Below, piece after piece: positions 18,956 to 28,360 of a DNA stretch of 64,000 nucleotides. The translations under genes were made by a program, and so were the position numbers. This stretch comes from Marinobacter salexigens (GTDB taxonomy: Bacteria > Pseudomonadota > Gammaproteobacteria > Pseudomonadales > Oleiphilaceae): NCBI RefSeq assembly GCF_018860765.1, contig NZ_JAHKPV010000001.1, positions 547,594-611,593 on the forward strand, given 5' to 3'. Position 1 is the stretch's first letter. The number at the start of each line of letters is the position of its first letter. A model generated the notes under the pieces. It was not told where the DNA came from and ran no database searches. It worked only from the letters and a program-made list of their open reading frames with translations.

Positions 18956-21316
18956 ATGAGTGAGACGGAAAATGAGAAAAGACGACTCGCAGCGGTAATT
19001 CGACTCGGGATTCTCGACACACCACCAGAAGAACGGTTTGAGCGTCTTACCCGCATCGCTCGCCAGCACTACCGGGTCAAAGTCGCTTTGTTCTCCGTAC
19101 TGGATCTCGACCGCCAGTGGTTCAAATCCCGTCAGGGGCTTGAGGGTACCGAAACGCCACGTTCGATAGCATTTTGTGATCATGCCATACGGCAGGATCA
19201 TGTTTTTATTGTGGAAAATGCCTCTCAGGATCCGCGCTTTCGCAATAACCCTCTCGTACTGGATGACCCAAATATCCGCTTCTATGCTGGCGTGCCGGTG
19301 CGCGAACCGAGCGGCTTCAAAATCGGTACCTTATGCATCATTGACGACAGGCCTCGACAGTTCTCAGAGAAAGATCTGGATGTGCTCCGTATGCTGGCAA
19401 GCATAGTGGAGGAGGAGTTGGAGCGCTCGTATATCGAGTCGGATAAAAGCAAGTATGTGCCCGTATCCCAACTTAATCGCGCTATCCACAGCGCCCAGAA
19501 TGTGTTCCTCACAAGCGACAACGAAAGCTCTGCATTCAGCCAGATGCTCAACGATCTGCTGACCTTAACGGGCAGTCAGTTCGGGCTTATTGGCGAAGTG
19601 CTGCATAAGAGTAACGGCACACCCTTTCTCAAGGTTGGAGCCATTACCAACATCGCATGGAACGCGGAAACTCAAGCCCTATATCAGGGTTTGGAGCGTC
19701 GGGGCATGGTTTTTGATCGTTTAGACAATATTCTCGGGTTACCCATGGTGTCCGGTGAGATCGTTATCTCCAACGATTTATCGCAGGACCCAAGACGCGG
19801 TGGCCTGCCTGCCGGGCACCCCGTTATCAAAACCTACATAGGTATCCCGGTATTTTCCGGTAAGGCCCATCTAGGGATGATTGGCCTGGCTAACCGGCCT
19901 GAAGGCTACACCCAAAAACTGGCAGACGAGTTGGCTCCTCTGTCACAAACCCTCGGCCATCTTATTGAACGCAAGCGCCTGTATGCAGAAAAGGGAACTC
20001 ATAAGAAAGATCTTGAGCTGGCGGCCAATTACGACGCGCTGACAGGCCTACCCAACCGCCAGCGACTTACTGAACTGTTCGAACAGGAACTGTATGAAGC
20101 TGGCCAGAGACATGGCCGGGTGTCTGTGTGCTTCATTGATCTGGATGGTTTCAAGAGCATCAACGATGAGCACGGCCATGCCGTAGGTGATGCCGTTCTG
20201 AAATCCGTCGCTGCAAAGCTACAAGCCACTGTGCGCAATCACGATATCGTAGCCCGTTTGGGCGGTGACGAGTTTGTGGCTATTCTGCGAGATGTAGGCG
20301 ATGAAAGAGTATACGCACGCCTTCTTGACGCCATCCGGCAGCCCATTAATTTCCAGCACCATGTACTACAGGTATCCGGCAGCATGGGCGTTACCGTATT
20401 CCCAGACGATGACGCAGATTCCGATTTGCTCCTTCGTCATGCGGATCAGGCCATGTATGCGGCCAAAGAAACCGGTAAGAATTGTTACAAGGTATTCGAC
20501 CTTCGATCACATTCATCCCGCAAAGAACGGGTTCGGGTTCTGGAGCAGATGGACACGGCCCTGCGCGAACAGCAGATGGAGTTGTACTATCAACCCAAGA
20601 TCTGCTTCCAACACCACTGCGTGAACGGTTTTGAAGCGCTTATCCGGTGGAACCACCCAAGCGAAGGCGTTCTCAGCCCTGCGCACTTTCTAGAGCATAT
20701 TGAGTACACAGAGTATGCGCGCACCTTGGGCAACTTTGTGATTCGGGAAGCCGTAAAACAGCTTGTGGAATTCTCCAAGCGGGATCTTCCTTACACGGTG
20801 AGTATCAATCTAAGCCCCTGCCACTTCTTAAGCCAAGAGTTCGAGAACGATTTATCCAGTGCGCTGGAAGATTGCCCAAACGAATTGCGTGCCCGCCTCA
20901 TTCTGGAGATTCTGGAAACCACTGCGATGGACGACACGGAAGCTGCTCTGAGAAACCTGAAAGCCTGTCGTGAACAGGGTGTGGATATCTCTCTGGATGA
21001 CTTCGGAACCGGGTATTCATCGCTGGATTATTTTCGGCGGCTGCCTGCACAAGAAATCAAAATTGATCGTTCGTTCGTCATGGACATGCTGGTAGACACA
21101 GACGACAGCATGATCGTCAGTGCTATCGTTAGCCTGTCGAAGAGCTTTAATCGTCGGCTGGTTGCAGAAGGCATTGAGAGTGCGGAGGTTGAAAGCAAAT
21201 TAATTGAGCTTGGCTGCGACTTGGGACAGGGCTTTTTCTACAGCAAACCCTTGCCACTGCCGGAAGCCCTGCGTTGGGCAGAGAATTTCAGGTGGGAAAA
21301 CAGATTAACGGCTTAA
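18956..21316 (+). CDS. GAF-GAF-GGDEF-EAL cyclic-di-GMP signalling protein
   Basis: 786-residue cytoplasmic protein. The N-terminal GAF domain covers about residues 20-160 (FERLTRIARQHYRVKVALFS, then FYAGVPVREPSGFKIGTLC). A second GAF-like domain covers about 190-340 (YIGIPVFSGKAHLGMIGLAN). The diguanylate cyclase domain has an intact GGDEF (436-440) after the DLDGFKSIND metal site. The phosphodiesterase domain has intact EAL (560-562, FEALIRWNHPSEG), a DDFGTGYSSL loop and KIDRSFV. Both catalytic motifs look functional, so it could make or degrade c-di-GMP depending on GAF input. No transmembrane segments are present. It stands alone between sqr and a VOC gene. Confidence 0.92.
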   Translation: MSETENEKRRLAAVIRLGILDTPPEERFERLTRIARQHYRVKVALFSVLDLDRQWFKSRQGLEGTETPRSIAFCDHAIRQDHVFIVENASQDPRFRNNPLVLDDPNIRFYAGVPVREPSGFKIGTLCIIDDRPRQFSEKDLDVLRMLASIVEEELERSYIESDKSKYVPVSQLNRAIHSAQNVFLTSDNESSAFSQMLNDLLTLTGSQFGLIGEVLHKSNGTPFLKVGAITNIAWNAETQALYQGLERRGMVFDRLDNILGLPMVSGEIVISNDLSQDPRRGGLPAGHPVIKTYIGIPVFSGKAHLGMIGLANRPEGYTQKLADELAPLSQTLGHLIERKRLYAEKGTHKKDLELAANYDALTGLPNRQRLTELFEQELYEAGQRHGRVSVCFIDLDGFKSINDEHGHAVGDAVLKSVAAKLQATVRNHDIVARLGGDEFVAILRDVGDERVYARLLDAIRQPINFQHHVLQVSGSMGVTVFPDDDADSDLLLRHADQAMYAAKETGKNCYKVFDLRSHSSRKERVRVLEQMDTALREQQMELYYQPKICFQHHCVNGFEALIRWNHPSEGVLSPAHFLEHIEYTEYARTLGNFVIREAVKQLVEFSKRDLPYTVSINLSPCHFLSQEFENDLSSALEDCPNELRARLILEILETTAMDDTEAALRNLKACREQGVDISLDDFGTGYSSLDYFRRLPAQEIKIDRSFVMDMLVDTDDSMIVSAIVSLSKSFNRRLVAEGIESAEVESKLIELGCDLGQGFFYSKPLPLPEALRWAENFRWENRLTA

Positions 21317-21355
21317 TGCTAACCGCGTAGAAAACGCGATAAAGGAGAACAAAGC

Positions 21356-21727
21356 ATGATTGGGTACGTCACCATCGGTGTCAGCGATATGGAGAGAGCC
21401 AAGAAGTTCTACGTTGAGCTTCTTAGCGATATGGGTGCAAAGCTTCTTGTGGATATGGGGCGCATTGCGTTTATTGGTGAAAGCATGAAAGGCCCCTCCT
21501 TAGCCGTGTGCACACCCTTCGACGGGCAACCTAACCACCCCGGCAACGGCAATATGCTGGCATTCTGGCCGGGCTCGAAAGAGGCGGTTGATGCTTACTA
21601 CAAGAAAGCCATAGAGTTGGGTGCAACCTGTGATGGTGAACCCGGGCAGCGTATCCCAGACCAGTTTTACGGTGCCTACCTGAAAGATCAGGACGGCAAC
21701 AAAATGGCGTTCTTCCACTTCGGTTAA
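21356..21727 (+). CDS. VOC (glyoxalase/bleomycin-resistance fold) protein
   Basis: 123-residue vicinal-oxygen-chelate fold protein. The start MIGYVTIGVSDMERAKKFY and the end GAYLKDQDGNKMAFFHFG give the paired beta-alpha-beta-beta-beta layout, with DQDGNK near the second metal-ligand strand. AGGAG precedes the ATG by 9 bases. The substrate is not predictable; many such proteins are annotated as glyoxalase-like without evidence. A bidirectional hairpin follows the stop and separates it from the converging helicase gene. Confidence 0.85.
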   Translation: MIGYVTIGVSDMERAKKFYVELLSDMGAKLLVDMGRIAFIGESMKGPSLAVCTPFDGQPNHPGNGNMLAFWPGSKEAVDAYYKKAIELGATCDGEPGQRIPDQFYGAYLKDQDGNKMAFFHFG

Positions 21728-21740
21728 TCCGGAACGCCGC

Positions 21741-21776
21741 AAAACAGAGACCGTTCTATTCGGCGGCCTCTGTTTT
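21741..21776. terminator. Bidirectional terminator overlapping the helicase 3' end
   Basis: Stem aaaacagag-a-ccg / cgg-c-ctctgtttt (12 pairs, one mismatch) with a 10-base loop and A-/T-runs at the ends. It starts 14 bases after the VOC stop and contains the helicase stop codon (21756-21758) and its last few codons. Confidence 0.7.
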
Positions 21777-24020
21777 AAACCACCACTCAGGCAATAACCC
21801 CCGAATCTGCGGCTGCATATAGCGGTCGTCTATAAGCCAGATCACCCCACGATCCTCCGGCGTGCGAATAACCCGTCCGGCAGCTTGCGCCACTTTCTGC
21901 AAACCCGGAATCAAATACGTATAGTCATATCCTGCCCCGAACCGCTGCTGCAGCCGATGTTTGAGAATCTCGTGCCAGGCATCGAACGGCGGTAAACCTA
22001 GAGTGGCGACAAAAGCGCCAATCAACTGATTACCCGGCAAGTCGATGCCTTCACTGAATACGCCTCCAAGAACCGCAAAGGCCACACTGCCTGCCTCTTC
22101 CCGAAATCCCGCCAAAAACTCTTTCCGCTGTTGTTGGCTCATTCCCGAGTGTTGCGAACGTTGGAGCACATCCGGCGCATGGTTTGCCAGAGTGTCACTC
22201 ACCTTACTCAAATACTTGAAGCTACTAAAAAATGCCAGATAGTGCCCGGGGCGCTTCCGATATTGGTTCGCGATCAGTTCGGAAATTGGCGCTACCGACG
22301 TCTCGCGGTGAGCCTGCCGGGTACTTATCTTTGGCGTAAATTGCACCTGTAACTGGTCGGCGCTAAAGGGGCTGGGCAGAGAGATGAAACGGCTGGTCTG
22401 GGGCAAACCCAGCAAATCTCGGTAATACACACCGGGACTTAGCGTGGCAGAAAATAGCAAAACCGAGGCAGCGGCCTGAAAACGGTCGCGCAGAAAGTCC
22501 GCCGGTACCAAATTCTGAATGCTCAGGCGCGCTCGACCTCGGCCTTCGCGGTGGAATTCACACAGGGAATGATCACCAAAGGAGTCCGCCAGCTTCATGA
22601 AAGCAACAGATTCAAACAGCACTTCCTGCAAGGCTAGGTCCGGCGGGTTATCTGCAAGGTAATCGGACAACCCGGATACCAGCCCTTGCAGGCTCCCAGT
22701 CAGTGCAGTGGGAAGCTCAGCGAGAAATGCCGGCGTGTTACTTTTTTCGGAATGATCTCGAATAACCCCCTGCCAAGCTCGGGCTGTGCGATCGAAATGC
22801 TGCTTCAAAGCCTTGGGTGCTGTTTTTCGGACGTTAAGAAGCCGCTGTTGATCCAGTTGCACCGAATACATACCCCGCCCGCGATCCACCAGATTGTGAG
22901 CTTCATCCACGAGCACGGCCGTTTTCCAATTGTTCTGTCGGGTGAGGCCATGGAGTAGGGCAGACTGATCAAACATGCGATTCACATCGCCGATGATCAC
23001 ATCACACCAGCGTGCCATTTCCTGTGCCAGAAAGTAGGGGCAGATATCGTGGCCCGCAGCGATTTTTGCTAACTCTTCCTGGGTAAGCGTTGTGCCCGCC
23101 TGAGCAGCTTCGGCACGGGCATCCGGCAAACGATCAAAGAAGCCTTTGGCCAGCGGGCAGGAATCCCCATGGCAGGCTTTATCCGTATGTTCGCAGGCAT
23201 CTGACTTAGCCACCAACTCCAGAGTGCGAAGGGGCCAGATGTGTGGTTGTTCCTGCGCAGCTCGCAACCGCTCCACTGCGTCCACCGCCAACTGCCTTGC
23301 GGTGTTCCGGCAGGTAAGGTACGCCAACCGGTCGTGTTTGGCGGCGGGCATGGCCATAAGCGCCGGGAACAAGGTGCCCAGAGTTTTACCCAGACCTGTG
23401 GGCGCTTCTAGCAGCAGGGTTTCGCTTTTTACGGTGTTTTTATACACCGTTTCGGCAAGCTGCCGCTGCCGGGGACGAAATTGTTCAAACGGAAAGCGCA
23501 GGCCCGCAAGGCGGCTATCCCGTTGCTCCCGATGATGGGCTTCCTGCTCTGCCCATAGCCGATAACGCCCGCACAGGATTTCCAGCTCCTGCCATAACTC
23601 CTTGGCAGTGGCGGTTTCAGTCACCGGTGTTTCCCGGTTGTTGCCGATATTGAAATACACCAGCGACAGCTTCAGGTTTTTACGGTTTTCCTGCTTACAG
23701 AGCAGGGCACCGTAGGCTCTTAGTTGGGCCCGGTGCAACGCCCGTTGGTGGAGCCGGAGTCGCGACAGGTCGCCCCGGTGGGTTTTAATTTCCTCCAGCA
23801 GGCCGGAGTGGGGGTTATACACATCGGCCCGGCCGTATAGCTCCAGCCCCATACACTCTCCGGAAAGTGAGTACTCGCTTTTGTAGCCGTACCCACGCTT
23901 ACCCTGAATGGCTTGATGGCCAATAATGCCCTCTTCGGCACTGGGTGCCGGGGTGTACCGAAAGTCCAGATCACCTTCCCGAGCAGCAAATTCGCAAAGG
24001 GTTCGGACCGCCACCCTCAT
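21756..24020 (-). CDS. XPD/DinG-like iron-sulfur DNA helicase with N-terminal nuclease-like domain
   Basis: 754-residue superfamily 2 helicase. Residues 1-150 resemble a PD-(D/E)xK nuclease fold: GRADVYNPHSGLLEEIKTHR holds the D...ExK pattern. The helicase core follows, with the Q-motif-like RPRQRQLAETVY, Walker A EAPTGLGKT and the VLVDEAHN box (DEAH). Between them lie four cysteines (CEHTDKAC, HGDSC, HDICPYF) spaced like the 4Fe-4S cluster of XPD/DinG helicases. Near the C-terminus are the motif VI-like QAAGRVIR and EDRGVIWLIDDRY. A longer frame reaches 24056, but ATG 24020 overlaps the upstream stop (ATGA). It is coupled to the FAN1-like nuclease gene, so joint action on branched or crosslinked DNA is likely. 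Confidence 0.85.
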   Translation of the reverse strand: MRVAVRTLCEFAAREGDLDFRYTPAPSAEEGIIGHQAIQGKRGYGYKSEYSLSGECMGLELYGRADVYNPHSGLLEEIKTHRGDLSRLRLHQRALHRAQLRAYGALLCKQENRKNLKLSLVYFNIGNNRETPVTETATAKELWQELEILCGRYRLWAEQEAHHREQRDSRLAGLRFPFEQFRPRQRQLAETVYKNTVKSETLLLEAPTGLGKTLGTLFPALMAMPAAKHDRLAYLTCRNTARQLAVDAVERLRAAQEQPHIWPLRTLELVAKSDACEHTDKACHGDSCPLAKGFFDRLPDARAEAAQAGTTLTQEELAKIAAGHDICPYFLAQEMARWCDVIIGDVNRMFDQSALLHGLTRQNNWKTAVLVDEAHNLVDRGRGMYSVQLDQQRLLNVRKTAPKALKQHFDRTARAWQGVIRDHSEKSNTPAFLAELPTALTGSLQGLVSGLSDYLADNPPDLALQEVLFESVAFMKLADSFGDHSLCEFHREGRGRARLSIQNLVPADFLRDRFQAAASVLLFSATLSPGVYYRDLLGLPQTSRFISLPSPFSADQLQVQFTPKISTRQAHRETSVAPISELIANQYRKRPGHYLAFFSSFKYLSKVSDTLANHAPDVLQRSQHSGMSQQQRKEFLAGFREEAGSVAFAVLGGVFSEGIDLPGNQLIGAFVATLGLPPFDAWHEILKHRLQQRFGAGYDYTYLIPGLQKVAQAAGRVIRTPEDRGVIWLIDDRYMQPQIRGLLPEWWFKTEAAE

Positions 24021-25714
24021 GTTCTTGCCTCGCAGTCTTGCCAGCGCAGATAGCACACGCTGGCGGCAATACCCTTACGGGCAAAGAAGTGCAGCCAACG
24101 GATTTGATGATCCTGCAGTCGATCGCCCGGGCCTTTTACTTCAATCATCTCATAACCGGGCCTATCTTCGTCGATTTGTGCCGAAAACCTAATAAGATCC
24201 GGGAAACCGCTTCGATGTTCGCGAATATTTAACAAAATCCGTTCAAACATAACCTGCAAATCTACGGCAGGAATTCTATCCAGTGCCAGATTCAGCAATT
24301 CTTCATTCAGCGCCGGCCAAACAACAAAAGGATTAGTGATGCCCTGTTTGGCGGCGTAAGTATCCAGAATTTTCTGGCGATAGCTGCCGTTCTTTAGCGC
24401 AACGAAGCACTCATCAAATAACGCTTGCCGACGACTTACAAAATCCTCCCGCACCAAGTCTGCGGGGCCGGTATGAAAAGGATGAAAAAAGGCACCGGGA
24501 ATCGCTTTGAATATTGTGGGCCAGAACAACAAGCCGAAAAGGCCATTGATCAGCGTGTTTTCCACATAGAGCACCGGTGCCTCCGGCGTGGAAAGATGAT
24601 CCCGAACCACCACCTCCACCGAGCCGCCGGTTTGTGACAGGCTCAATGTGAACTCCCGGATAGCAGGATGCACAATGGCGGGCGGAACCGGCTCGCCTAC
24701 CTTTTTCGCCAGCCGCTTAACAATTCGGGATAAGCCCTGAGCCTCGACATCGCTTAGTTCTTCATTTCCCCACCGAGCGGCAATGGCCCAAGCTTCCTCA
24801 AAACGTTTCAATCGCTCTAGTAGCCGCAGCTGTTTTAATCTCGCCTCTCGATGACCACTGGCCTCCAGCGCTTGCAGTGCCAGTTCCCGATCTCCCTGAC
24901 GTTCTGCCTGCCGCCCCAGCTCCAGCAGTAAGCGATCACGGCGACTGGTTAGCCAAGGGTTGTTCATGGCTGCGGGAATATCAGCCCAAACCTCAGCAGC
25001 GGGCACGCCTGCATCCAGACTCTCGCGACAGTGGTGCATGGCCAAGTAACTATCCACCTCACTGCGCTGAGAGAACGCCCGTGATTCAGGGGTAAACTCC
25101 ACTTGCTCATAGCGATGGTGACCCAACTCCACCAGCACAAAATCCGACCAACTCTGGCGTAAGTTGCCGAAGAACATAAGGCGGATGCGGTCAAAGAGGG
25201 CCATGTGGCTGACCCGAACCACAGGGGAAGCAACGTCATCAAACCAGTCCGACAGTGCGCGGGCATCAGTACAGAATTCCTGCAAGACTTCCTTCATCCG
25301 TGCCTTAGGAAGATTTTTGGCTAGACCAGCTTGCTCCAGCACTGGTGAAAAAGCAGTGCGCAATTCAGCCAAAGTGAACAGACGGAAAATGTCATCCAGA
25401 GTCAGCAGAGGATCAGCATTCAGCCACCTGCGAGTAATCAACTCCTCCAGTGCGTCGGATTCCGGGCTTCCCAACTCGGGGTAATTCAATTTGTCTGCAC
25501 GAAACGAGTCACCCGTGCGCATCACCATCCGGGTGAGCAGTGCTCGGGCAGGACGAGATAACTCAAAGAACTCGTCCAAAAACTCTTGCTCTGACCTCAA
25601 TAACAGATCCGAGTAATGGCTCGCCACCCAAGCAACGACTGTTTCCATGTTTTGCAGGTAGTACAGGGGGTTTTCGAGATTCGCTGTGGCGGGCCGCCTG
25701 GGGCGCATATTCAT
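24017..25714 (-). CDS. FAN1-like VRR-NUC structure-specific nuclease
   Basis: 565-residue protein with a C-terminal VRR-NUC nuclease domain (about residues 440-560). HRSGFPDLIRF and YEMIEVKGPGDRLQDHQIRW carry the PD...ExK catalytic residues plus the Q..W motif of FAN1-type enzymes. The central part is helical with an SAP/TPR-like composition (ELALQALEASGHREARLKQL). Bacterial FAN1 homologues (for example from Pseudomonas) cut 5' flaps and act on interstrand crosslinks. The N-terminal region (LYYLQNMETVVAWVASHY) is the expected FAN1 beginning. It overlaps the helicase gene by 4 bp, forming a two-gene repair operon. Confidence 0.87.
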   Translation of the reverse strand: MNMRPRRPATANLENPLYYLQNMETVVAWVASHYSDLLLRSEQEFLDEFFELSRPARALLTRMVMRTGDSFRADKLNYPELGSPESDALEELITRRWLNADPLLTLDDIFRLFTLAELRTAFSPVLEQAGLAKNLPKARMKEVLQEFCTDARALSDWFDDVASPVVRVSHMALFDRIRLMFFGNLRQSWSDFVLVELGHHRYEQVEFTPESRAFSQRSEVDSYLAMHHCRESLDAGVPAAEVWADIPAAMNNPWLTSRRDRLLLELGRQAERQGDRELALQALEASGHREARLKQLRLLERLKRFEEAWAIAARWGNEELSDVEAQGLSRIVKRLAKKVGEPVPPAIVHPAIREFTLSLSQTGGSVEVVVRDHLSTPEAPVLYVENTLINGLFGLLFWPTIFKAIPGAFFHPFHTGPADLVREDFVSRRQALFDECFVALKNGSYRQKILDTYAAKQGITNPFVVWPALNEELLNLALDRIPAVDLQVMFERILLNIREHRSGFPDLIRFSAQIDEDRPGYEMIEVKGPGDRLQDHQIRWLHFFARKGIAASVCYLRWQDCEART

Positions 25715-25868
25715 AAATTCACAAATAAGCCTTAGTCCTTAGTATTGGATAGCAATTTGCCCTCGTTCCGGTTTCTACGAACTGCTCGCTTAACCGCGCA
25801 ATTGCTACACTCGCGATCTTTCACATTTCAGTCTCAAATCATCTTAATCAAACAGTTGGAACGATTTC

Positions 25869-26612
25869 ATGAAAAGAAAAATCGGGTTACTACTCGGCCT
25901 ATTGTTGGCGGCTAGCGCTGCAACGGCCACTGAGGAGCTTCGGATCTACACCGAACAATACCCTCCTTATAATATGACGACCAACGGCCAACCTTTTGCT
26001 CACTCGACTGAAGAAATTAGCGGCCTGTGTACTGACATATTAAAAGCCCTGCTGGCTAACACCAACCTAAAGTACAGCATCAAGTTAAGAGAGCTCAGTT
26101 ATGGTCTCAACCGGGCCGGACAACACCCTAATCATGCGATCTATTGCGTGTCCAAAACGCCAGAACGAGAGCCCGCCTTTGAATGGGTTGGTCCCTTGGC
26201 TTCTGTCAAGTGGACCTTCTTCGCCAAGCCGGGGTCGTCTATTGAGCTCAAAAACTTGGAAGAGGCCCGTCAATACCGAATCGGGGGCTATAAAGGCGAC
26301 ATCATGACGAACTATCTAACGGATGAAGGGTTCAAGGTGTTGGCCATCAGCAAAAACGGTTTGAACGCCCGTCGTCTGGTAGAAGACCAGATTAGCTTGT
26401 GGGTAGCGGATGGCTTGGCTGGCCCCTATCTAGCCGCAGATACTGCAGACGTAACCAACCTCAAGCGGGTTTTGGTCTTCCGCGAGACCCCTATGTTCCT
26501 CGCAATTAACAATGAAACGGACCCAGAGGTTATTCAGGCGCTCAAGGAAGGCTATCGCAAGCTTGTAGAGTCTGGCGAAAAAGAGGCCATTTCGCAGGCA
26601 TACGGCTTTTAA
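25869..26612 (+). CDS. Periplasmic solute-binding protein (PBP type 2)
   Basis: 247-residue extracellular solute-binding protein of the amino-acid/PBPb group. It has a signal peptide (MKRKIGLLLGLLLAASAATA). The binding-fold start LRIYTEQYPPYNM and the hinge strand KWTFFAKPGSSIELK are visible, with FRETPMFLAINNETDPEVIQ near the end. No permease or ATPase gene is adjacent, so it is probably a stand-alone ligand sensor or a protein of the kind annotated as transporter substrate-binding domain-containing. Divergent from the FAN1 operon. The ligand is unknown. Confidence 0.8.
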   Translation: MKRKIGLLLGLLLAASAATATEELRIYTEQYPPYNMTTNGQPFAHSTEEISGLCTDILKALLANTNLKYSIKLRELSYGLNRAGQHPNHAIYCVSKTPEREPAFEWVGPLASVKWTFFAKPGSSIELKNLEEARQYRIGGYKGDIMTNYLTDEGFKVLAISKNGLNARRLVEDQISLWVADGLAGPYLAADTADVTNLKRVLVFRETPMFLAINNETDPEVIQALKEGYRKLVESGEKEAISQAYGF

Positions 26613-26700
26613 AGTAGGGTCATCAGGTATAGCGATTGTCGGTTACGCCTAGAAGAGCCTCAGGCCTTGAATAGTTAGTATAATCTGAATAGATAGCTGC

Positions 26701-26731
26701 AATGATAACTGTTATCATTTAGGTTTATAAT
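26701..26731 (+). promoter_or_regulatory. Fur-type palindrome and -10 box of the iron-uptake locus
   Basis: A perfect 9-1-9 palindrome, aatgataac-t-gttatcatt (26701-26719), closely matches the Fur box core. It ends 6 bases before TATAAT (26726-26731), so repressor binding would block the promoter of the FecI-like gene. The -35 element would lie inside the palindrome. Confidence 0.8.
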
Positions 26732-26754
26732 ACAACTATAGGCCTCTCTTTCTT

Positions 26755-27258
26755 ATGAGCACACCTGCAACTTGCGTCAGGCGAGTATACGCTGACCATC
26801 ATTCCTGGCTTCGCGGATGGTTGCAGTCAAAGACTGGCTGCTCCAATAGCGCCGCTGATCTGGCCCAAGACACGTTCGTAAGAGTGTTGGTGCGCAAACG
26901 AGAAAACGAGCGTCTGGACATGCAGGAGCCAAGGGCCTATTTGCGCGTCATCGCTCATGGGCTGATGGTCGATCACTTTCGGCGAAAATCTTTGGAGCAG
27001 GCTTTTCTTGAGACGCTTGCACAGCAGCCCGAGCCAGTGGCCTTCTCTCCGCTGGAACGTGAAACTCTGTTGGAAACCCTGAACGAAGTCGATGCACTGC
27101 TTGACCGGCTACCTGCCCGTGCCCGCCGCAGTTTTCTGCTGTCTCAACTGGATGGCATGACCTATGACGAGATCGCCACCCAACTGGGCGTGTCCACCCG
27201 CACTATCAAGCGAGAAATGAAACTCGCTTTTACACTGCTGTTAAAGGCACTTGTTTAA
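26755..27258 (+). CDS. FecI-like ECF sigma factor
   Basis: 167-residue extracytoplasmic-function sigma factor of the iron-starvation type. Region 2 is seen in YADHHSWLRGWLQ, DLAQDTFVRVLVR and PRAYLRVIAHGLMVDHFRR. Region 4 has LLDRLPARARRSFLLSQLDG and a helix-turn-helix in YDEIATQLGVSTRTIKREM. It is followed at once by fecR and a TonB receptor bearing an STN domain, the full cell-surface signalling set. A Fur-type palindrome overlaps its promoter. It should direct transcription of the receptor gene downstream. No good Shine-Dalgarno is seen before the ATG. Confidence 0.92.
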   Translation: MSTPATCVRRVYADHHSWLRGWLQSKTGCSNSAADLAQDTFVRVLVRKRENERLDMQEPRAYLRVIAHGLMVDHFRRKSLEQAFLETLAQQPEPVAFSPLERETLLETLNEVDALLDRLPARARRSFLLSQLDGMTYDEIATQLGVSTRTIKREMKLAFTLLLKALV

Positions 27259-27261
27259 GCC

Positions 27262-28239
27262 ATGAGCAGCCCGACTAAACCATCCACTCAGACACTTGAA
27301 CAAGCAGCTGACTGGCTCATCCTTAAAGATAACGGCCGCTTGAGCCACAAGCAGGAACAGGCCCTTGGCCAGTGGCGCAGCCAGAAGGCCGAACACGAAC
27401 AGGCCTGGCAAGCGGCATGCCGCTTGCAATCCCTGATAGGCCGGGTTCCCGAGTCACTGGGGCACCAGGTGTTGGACCGGGAGCGACTGGACCGACGAAC
27501 GCTACTCAAAGTGCTCACAGCCGCGGTTGTGATGCCGGCTACGGCATGGAGCCTGACGACCCAGCCCGATTGGCAACGCTGGACAGCAGATGCCCGTACC
27601 GCCACCGGAGAACAGCGGTCCATCTCCCTGCCAGACGGCAGCGAACTGACACTCAATACCGACTCAGCCGTAGACATTAACTACAGCAACCTTGCCCGAC
27701 ACATTGTTCTGCACCGGGGCGAGATCATGATCAGCACTGCTCAAGACACCCTACAACCGATACGTCCTTTTTTGGTCACAACCGAGCACGGAGAGATTCG
27801 TGCCTTGGGTAACCAGTTCATCGTCCGGACACAACTGCCGGGCTTTGCGGAAGCTACCGCCCACACGGGCGTAACCGCACTGCATCAGTCGGTGGCGGTT
27901 CGGCCCAGCAGCGAGTTACGGGAGACCCTTGTCGAAGCCAACCAACAAGCCGCGTTTACTCATCAAAAGGTCTATCCCCCCAAATCAGCGCCCTACAGTG
28001 CTAGTGCGTGGGTGAAAGGGCAGCTCATTGCAGACAACCAACGCTTGAGCGAATTTCTGGCAGAAGTGGCCCGCTACCGGTCTGGGATTATCCGTGTAGA
28101 TCCCGCCGTTGCCGATTTACGGATTTCAGGTGTGTTTCAGCTCAAAAATACGGATCAGATACTGAGCTCTCTCGCCGGTACGCTCCCCGTTCGTATCAGC
28201 CGGATGACCGGCTACTGGGTGACTGTCACACCAGCCTAG
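27262..28239 (+). CDS. FecR-like anti-sigma regulator
   Basis: 325-residue inner-membrane regulator that holds and then activates the FecI-like sigma factor. The N-terminal cytoplasmic DUF4880-type segment (QAADWLILKDNGRLSHKQEQ) is followed by a single hydrophobic helix at about residues 88-105 (LLKVLTAAVVMPATAWSLTT). The periplasmic FecR domain (TATGEQRSISLPDGSELTLN) and a C-terminal STN-like part (RVDPAVADLRISGVFQLKN) complete it. The start is 3 bases after the sigma factor stop. Signal presumably comes from the receptor encoded downstream. Confidence 0.9.
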   Translation: MSSPTKPSTQTLEQAADWLILKDNGRLSHKQEQALGQWRSQKAEHEQAWQAACRLQSLIGRVPESLGHQVLDRERLDRRTLLKVLTAAVVMPATAWSLTTQPDWQRWTADARTATGEQRSISLPDGSELTLNTDSAVDINYSNLARHIVLHRGEIMISTAQDTLQPIRPFLVTTEHGEIRALGNQFIVRTQLPGFAEATAHTGVTALHQSVAVRPSSELRETLVEANQQAAFTHQKVYPPKSAPYSASAWVKGQLIADNQRLSEFLAEVARYRSGIIRVDPAVADLRISGVFQLKNTDQILSSLAGTLPVRISRMTGYWVTVTPA

Positions 28240-28360
28240 TACTCAGGTACTTACTTAACGCTGAAAAATATCATTCATTTTGTCACTTTTTTCCTGTCTA
28301 TACGGCATACCTCAAACAAACACTAATGATTCCCATTTCTAATCAATGGAGACCCAAGGT

